Shown: positions 14,627-18,867 of the stretch, piece after piece
How positions within the stretch are numbered: the first letter of the stretch is position 1
Layout: each line of letters starts with the position of its first letter
Assembly (NCBI GenBank): GCA_035266225.1
Contig: DATFNV010000414.1
Span: 1-18,867, forward strand
Length of the DNA: 18,867 nucleotides
Direction of reading: 5' to 3'
Source: DATFNV01 sp035266225
GTDB lineage: Bacteria > Planctomycetota > Planctomycetia > Gemmatales > Gemmataceae
The notes under the pieces: generated by a model
Seen by the model: the letters and a program-made list of their open reading frames with translations, nothing else
What the model was told of the DNA's origin: nothing
The model's database searches: none
Translations under genes and position numbers: made by a program

Positions 14627-15669
14627 TGACGCTGCGTCAGTTTGCGGAGCGGTCGCCCGCCATTCCGGCCGCGACTTCCTGGTACGTCGCGGACGTGTCG
14701 CAGGCATTGGGCAAACAAGAGTTGTTCACCAAGCAGGCGCCGCAGAAACTTAAGGCGTTGCGCGAGCACGCCTTGATCGAAAGCGCGGTGTCGTCCAATC
14801 GCATCGAGGGCGTCGAGGTCGATCAGAAGCGAGTTGGCACCATCGTCTTTGGCAAGGCCTTGCTCCGCGACCGCGACGAGGAGGAAGTGCGCGGCTACCG
14901 CAAGGCGCTCGACCTGATTCACACGAAGGGAGCGACGTTGCCCTTGACGGAGGCCACGATTCGGCAACTCCATAGCCTGTCGCGCGGGGGCGTGGGCGAC
15001 GCCGGCGAATACAAGCAGTCGGCAAACGACATCATCGAGGTGTTTCCGGACGGCCGGCGCGAGGTCCGCTTTCGCACGGCGTGTGCCGCTGACACGCGAC
15101 CCTTCATGGCCGAGTTGATCCAGCGTTGGCAGGAAGTGCAAGCGCAGCGGGTCGTTCACCCACTGATCGCACTCGGGGCATTCAACCTGGACTTTCTCTG
15201 CATCCACCCGTTCCGCGACGGCAACGGCCGAGCGTCGCGGTTGTTCTTCTTGCTGGAGTGCTATCACGCGGGGCTGGAGGTCGGCCGGTACATCAGCCTG
15301 GAACGCCTCATCGAGCAGAACAAGGAGCGCTACTACGAGGTGCTGAAGCTCAGCTCGGAGGGCTGGCACCAGGGCAAGCACAATCCGTGGCATTACATCA
15401 ACTTCTTGCTGTACACGCTGATCGACGCCTACAGAGAATTCGAGCGCCGCGTTGGGGAAACGGCGTCACCGCGGGGGGAAAAGACCGAACTCGTCTTGAC
15501 GGCCATCGCCTCGCACCCCGGCCCATTTCGCCTAACGGACCTGGAACGGGACTGTCCGGGCGTCGGTCGCGACTGGATTCGTGCTCTGCTGGCCAAACTG
15601 CGAAAAGAAGGAAAAGTCGTCTGCGAAGGGCGTGGCACCGCCGCCCTGTGGCGTCGCCTCGCGGAGTAG
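14623..15669 (+). CDS. Fic-family AMP-transferase, class II, with C-terminal winged helix
   Basis: This is a 348-residue Fic-domain protein. Such enzymes usually transfer AMP from ATP to a hydroxyl of a target protein. The active-site motif H195-P-F-R-D-G-N-G-R203 is complete (HxFx(D/E)GNGR). In the N-terminal part, S58-N-R-I-E62-G63 matches the inhibitory (S/T)xxxE(G/N) helix, so this is a class II, self-inhibited Fic protein. The C-terminal ~60 residues (~290-345, L-T-D-L-E-R-D then L-L-A-K-L-R-K-E-G) look like a winged helix, suggesting DNA binding or autoregulation. The start at 14623 has GGAGG seven bases upstream and overlaps the hsdS stop by ATGA, so it is a true member of the operon; an ATG three bases later is the only alternative. 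Possible roles are modifying Hsd subunits or acting as a backup toxin; neither is shown here. Confidence 0.92.
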   Translation: MMTLRQFAERSPAIPAATSWYVADVSQALGKQELFTKQAPQKLKALREHALIESAVSSNRIEGVEVDQKRVGTIVFGKALLRDRDEEEVRGYRKALDLIHTKGATLPLTEATIRQLHSLSRGGVGDAGEYKQSANDIIEVFPDGRREVRFRTACAADTRPFMAELIQRWQEVQAQRVVHPLIALGAFNLDFLCIHPFRDGNGRASRLFFLLECYHAGLEVGRYISLERLIEQNKERYYEVLKLSSEGWHQGKHNPWHYINFLLYTLIDAYREFERRVGETASPRGEKTELVLTAIASHPGPFRLTDLERDCPGVGRDWIRALLAKLRKEGKVVCEGRGTAALWRRLAE

Positions 15670-15681
15670 ATGTAGTACATC
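15669..15681. promoter_or_regulatory. Perfect palindrome between fic and hsdR
   Basis: gatgta (15669-15674), g, tacatc (15676-15681) is a perfect 6-1-6 palindrome. It overlaps the end of the fic stop codon, at the start of the 110-base AT-richer gap before hsdR. A related tgtagtat lies at 15702-15709 and offers a -10-like TAGTAT. It could be an operator, perhaps for the winged helix of the Fic protein, giving hsdR separate control. Confidence 0.35.
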
Positions 15682-15779
15682 CAACAGAGTGTATTGGAGA
15701 GTGTAGTATCAAGCGGCGAGTCGAATAATGCCGACCTGGACCGTCACCCGGCACTGCACGATTCCCGTGGGCCGACACC

Positions 15780-18700
15780 ATGATTACCGACGTCAACAGC
15801 GAAGACCGTCTCGTCCAGCAGACCTTCGCCGACTACCTGCACGACAAGCTCGGCTGGGACAGCATCTTCGCCTGGAACGAGGAGACCTTCGGCCCGGCCG
15901 GCACCCTGGGCCGGGCCGGCGAGCGCGACGTGGTGCTGACCCGCGACCTGTCGGCGGCGCTCGCACGCCTCAACCCGACCCTGCCGCCTCGGGCGCTGGC
16001 GGAAGCCCTCGAAAAGCTCGTTCAACACGACTTCGCGCGTTCCACCCTTCAGCACAACCAGGCGTTTCATCGCTTCCTCCGCGACGGCGTGCCGGTCAGC
16101 TACCGCGACGAGAAACACCAGGTCCACCACGCCAACGCCCGGGCGCTCGATTTCCGCGACCCCGCCAACAACCGCTTCCTGGCCGTCCGCGAGCTGAAGA
16201 TCCAGGGCCTGCGCGTGCCGCACTACAACCGCCGGGCCGACCTGGTGTGCTTCGTCAACGGGCTGCCGCTGGTCTTCATCGAGCTGAAGGCGGTGTATCG
16301 CAACATCCGCGCCGGCTTCGACGGCAACCTGAGCGACTACTTCGACACCATCCCGCACGCCTTCCACCACAACGCGTTCCTGGTGGTTTCCAACGGCGAC
16401 CGCGCCCGCTACGGCTCGATCACCAGCGAATGGGAGCATTTCAACGAGTGGAAGCGCAACGACGAGAAGGAGCAGGGCCGGCTGGAAGCCACCGTCCTGC
16501 TCGACGGCATGCTGGCCAGGGGGCGGCTGCTCGACCTGGTGGAGAACTTCATCCTCTTCGACGAGAGCAAGCCCGGCCCGGCGCGCAAGGTGGTGGCCCG
16601 CAATCACGTGGTACTCGGCGTCAACAAGGCGGTGGCGTCGATGCAGCGGCAACAGGCGCTCAAGGAGCAGTTTCCCCCGCAAGAGCGGCTGCGCCACCGC
16701 CTCGTGGAAGTGGCGCCGGCGTCCGCGGACGAGGAGGCGCCGGCCGGCCGGGCGGCGGAAACCCGGCTGCTGCCCCTGATCGAGCGCGCCCATCCCGACC
16801 TAGGCCGGCTCGGCGTGTTCTGGCATACACAGGGCAGCGGCAAGTCGTACGCGATGGTGTGCTTCACCGAAAAGGTCTGCCGCGTGGTGCCGGGGAACTT
16901 TACCTTCGTCGTCCTGACCGACCGGGAGGAGCTGGACAAGCAGCTTTACCGCACCTTCGCCGGCTGTGGCGTGACCAACGACCAGACGCCGCGGGCGAAA
17001 TCCGGCGAGGAGCTGCGCGTGCTGCTGGGGCAGGATCACCGCTTCGTCTTCACGCTGATCCACAAGTTCAACAAGGAAGTGGACCCGCGCCGGCCCTACA
17101 GCGAGCGGGACGACATCATCGTCGTCTCGGACGAGGCGCACCGGACCCAGGCCGGCAAGCTCGCCCGCAACATGCGGCTGGCGTTGCCGAACGCGGCCTT
17201 CATCGGCTTCACCGGGACGCCGCTGTTCAAGCACGACCACCTGACGCGGCGCATCTTCGGCGACTACGTCTCGCGCGACGACTTCAAGCGCGCGGAAGAG
17301 GACGGGGCAACGGTCAAGCTGGTTTACGAGAACCGCGGCGACAAGCTGGGCCTGACCCGCCTGGACCTGAACGACCGCATCGCCGAGGAGGTCGAAGAGG
17401 CCGACCTGGACGCGGACCAGGCGGCGCTCCTGGAAAAGCTGCTGGGCAAGGATTACGAAGTCATCACCGCCGACGACCGCCTCGACAAGATCGCCGACGA
17501 TTTCGTGGAGCACTGCTCGGCCCGCTGGGAATCGGGCAAGTCGCTGTTGGTATGCATCGACAAGGTCACCTGCGCCCGGATGCACCAGCGGATCATTCCC
17601 CGCTGGCAGGTGAGGCTTGCCGCCGTCCGGGCGGCGGCCGAGCAGACGGAGGCGGAACAGTCCGCCGCGGCCGACTCGGAGACGCGGGAGAAACTGACCG
17701 GCCAGGCCGACCGGCTGCGGCGCCAGGCGGAATGGATGGGGCAAACCATCATCGGGCTCATCATTAGCGAGGGCCAGAACGAGGTCAAGGACTTCAAGAA
17801 ATGGGGCTTCGACATCATCCCCCACCGCGAACTGATGAAGCGGGGCTTCGAGACGCCGGACGGCCGCCGCGTGGACGTGGAGAGCGCCTTCAAGGACCCC
17901 GCTCACCCGTTTCGGGTGGGGATCGTCTGCGCCATGTGGCTGACCGGGTTCGACGTGGAGTGCCTGTCCACCCTCTACATCGACAAGCCCCTGAAGGCGC
18001 ACACGCTCATGCAGGCCATCGCCCGCGCCAACCGGGTATTCCCGGGCAAGGCGTGCGGCGTAATCGTGGACTACAACGGGATGCTGAAGAGCCTGCGCGC
18101 GGCGCTGGCGCAGTACGCGCTGGGTGACGAGGCCGAGGCCGGCGGCGAGGAGATGGTCGCGCCGATCGAGCGGCTCGTCCTGGCGCTGGTCGAGGCCATC
18201 GAGGTGGCCGAGAATCACCTGAGGGGGCTGAGTTTCGACCCGTCGCGGCTGGCGGGGGCGAAGGGCTTCGACCGGATCGAAGCGCTGCGCGATGCCGTGA
18301 ACGCCCTGTATGCGTCGGACGAAGAAAAGCGGCGTTTCGAGATCATGGCGCGTGAAATGTTCGCCCGCTTCAAGGCGCTCCTCCCGGAGCCGTCGGCCTA
18401 TGCCTACGCCGTGCGGCACGACAACATCGAGACGATGTACAAGAAGCTCGAGGAGCGCCGTGACACCTCGGACGTCACCGAGGTGCTCAAGGAATTGCAC
18501 AAGATCGTAAACGAGGCCATCCGCACTGAGGGGGCCGGCGCGGACGAGGCGGGCGGGCTGACGGTGGACCTGAGCCGGGTTGATTTCGAGAAGCTGCGGG
18601 AGGAGTTCGCCAAGAAAGTCAAGCGGCAGCGGGCGGTGCTGCAAGACGTCCGCGACCTGGTCGAGCAGAAGCTGCGGCAGATGATCGCCCAGAACCCGCG

Positions 18701-18785
18701 GCGGATGGATTACTACAAGAAGTACCAGGAGAGGGTGCGATCTCTCCAGTGCGCGAGAACCGCTGCGTTTTTGCGTGCTTCCTGA
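15780..18785 (+). CDS. hsdR: Type I restriction endonuclease subunit HsdR, C-terminus apparently interrupted
   Basis: This is the ATP-dependent translocase and nuclease subunit of the type I complex, 1001 residues as it stands. The N-terminal nuclease domain (~1-250) has a PD-(D/E)xK site, D154 and E168-L-K170. The two-domain superfamily 2 motor has Walker A G352-S-G-K355-S, D451-E-A-H454, T478-G-T-P and the late motif Q-A-I-A-R-A-N-R. The helical C-terminal region includes K-L-R-Q-M-I-A-Q-N-P and M-D-Y-Y-K-K-Y-Q-E. In relatives known to me, this last motif is followed by another ~50-100 conserved residues. Here the frame changes into an unrelated short tail (~986-1001) and stops, exactly where a structured GTGCG sequence begins (18735). 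The nuclease and motor are intact; whether the protein works depends on whether the insert is removed. The start has a weak ribosome site and lies 110 bp after fic. Confidence 0.92.
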   Translation: MITDVNSEDRLVQQTFADYLHDKLGWDSIFAWNEETFGPAGTLGRAGERDVVLTRDLSAALARLNPTLPPRALAEALEKLVQHDFARSTLQHNQAFHRFLRDGVPVSYRDEKHQVHHANARALDFRDPANNRFLAVRELKIQGLRVPHYNRRADLVCFVNGLPLVFIELKAVYRNIRAGFDGNLSDYFDTIPHAFHHNAFLVVSNGDRARYGSITSEWEHFNEWKRNDEKEQGRLEATVLLDGMLARGRLLDLVENFILFDESKPGPARKVVARNHVVLGVNKAVASMQRQQALKEQFPPQERLRHRLVEVAPASADEEAPAGRAAETRLLPLIERAHPDLGRLGVFWHTQGSGKSYAMVCFTEKVCRVVPGNFTFVVLTDREELDKQLYRTFAGCGVTNDQTPRAKSGEELRVLLGQDHRFVFTLIHKFNKEVDPRRPYSERDDIIVVSDEAHRTQAGKLARNMRLALPNAAFIGFTGTPLFKHDHLTRRIFGDYVSRDDFKRAEEDGATVKLVYENRGDKLGLTRLDLNDRIAEEVEEADLDADQAALLEKLLGKDYEVITADDRLDKIADDFVEHCSARWESGKSLLVCIDKVTCARMHQRIIPRWQVRLAAVRAAAEQTEAEQSAAADSETREKLTGQADRLRRQAEWMGQTIIGLIISEGQNEVKDFKKWGFDIIPHRELMKRGFETPDGRRVDVESAFKDPAHPFRVGIVCAMWLTGFDVECLSTLYIDKPLKAHTLMQAIARANRVFPGKACGVIVDYNGMLKSLRAALAQYALGDEAEAGGEEMVAPIERLVLALVEAIEVAENHLRGLSFDPSRLAGAKGFDRIEALRDAVNALYASDEEKRRFEIMAREMFARFKALLPEPSAYAYAVRHDNIETMYKKLEERRDTSDVTEVLKELHKIVNEAIRTEGAGADEAGGLTVDLSRVDFEKLREEFAKKVKRQRAVLQDVRDLVEQKLRQMIAQNPRRMDYYKKYQERVRSLQCARTAAFLRAS

Positions 18786-18867
18786 CGCAGGTAACGCGCC
18801 AGCCCCGGTGGCGGGAGGCTTGTAGAAAGGCGGTGTCTTTCCTTCAACAAGGGGTATGAACAGTTCC
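18735..18867 (+). mobile_element. Possible 5' end of a group II intron inserted in hsdR (continues outside window)
   Basis: Starting with GTGCGA at 18735, immediately after the last codon that fits HsdR (985), the DNA stops looking like coding sequence and is full of short stems. Examples are ctgcgt with acgcag (18762-18789 region), cgcc with ggcg around 18801-18816, and gaaag with ctttc around 18825. GTGYG is the usual 5' boundary of bacterial group II introns, and the following pattern (a c-a-g-t-g stretch, g-a-g-a-a-c-c, then small hairpins) resembles domain I. The intron's reverse transcriptase, domain V and 3' end would lie outside the window, so this stays tentative. A truncated HsdR followed by unrelated DNA is the alternative. 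Confidence 0.42.

Noticed and set aside
15728..17767. Forward open frame of 679 codons starting just before hsdR
   Set aside because: It runs out of frame with hsdR and is extremely rich in Arg, Pro, Gly and Ala; it is a shadow of the GC-rich coding frame.
16800..18644. Reverse-strand open frame of 614 codons opposite hsdR
   Set aside because: Low-complexity composition and no motifs, antisense to the complete helicase motifs of HsdR.

Overview
The window is GC-rich bacterial DNA that looks planctomycetal, probably Gemmata-like. The main reason is the secreted sedolisin-type protein at 1813-4281, whose N-terminus carries the R-P-R-L-E-A-L-E-E-L-V-L-P-S pattern common on exported planctomycete proteins. 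The long GC-rich frames and the RND/MMPL and HD-GYP-like genes fit as well. No rRNA, tRNA or CRISPR array was seen.

Left part (1-7078), ordinary chromosomal genes. It starts with the C-terminal part of an MMPL/RND transporter (1-1548). A long perfect hairpin and the large secreted S53 (sedolisin) peptidase with Ig-like and LamG-like domains follow. A reverse-strand group then reads, in transcription order, HD-GYP-like protein (start 6949), CPBP intramembrane protease (5471-4743) and YbjQ/UPF0145 protein (4612-4292). The HD-GYP-like protein has lost the His of its HD motif.

Middle (6950-8450), a gene-poor boundary. It holds two families of inverted repeats (TGCTCACA at 7127-7180 and TTCGTTTCA at 7361-7490) and a good sigma70-type promoter (7673-7700) flanked by a 10-bp inverted repeat. 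Next comes a broken gene (7766-8445). It appears to join the first ~45 codons of a GNAT acetyltransferase, out of frame, to the middle of a tRNA-guanine-transglycosylase/DpdA-like enzyme. I read it as the scar of a lost nucleic-acid modification locus.

Right part (8436-18867), a defence-island-like region. A reverse-strand pair encodes a ParA-type ATPase with a membrane segment and long coiled coil (548 residues from a TTG start) and a 316-residue helical protein with two SAP-like motifs. Their genes overlap by 35 bp. Divergent from them is a type I restriction-modification operon, hsdM-hsdS-fic-hsdR. HsdM/HsdS and HsdS/Fic overlap by ATGA, and a self-inhibited class II Fic enzyme lies between specificity and restriction subunits. 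The HsdR frame departs from its expected C-terminus at about 18735, where a structured sequence beginning GTGCG starts; this could be the 5' end of a group II intron. The best candidates for something undescribed are the membrane-anchored ParA/SAP pair and the Fic enzyme inside the restriction operon.
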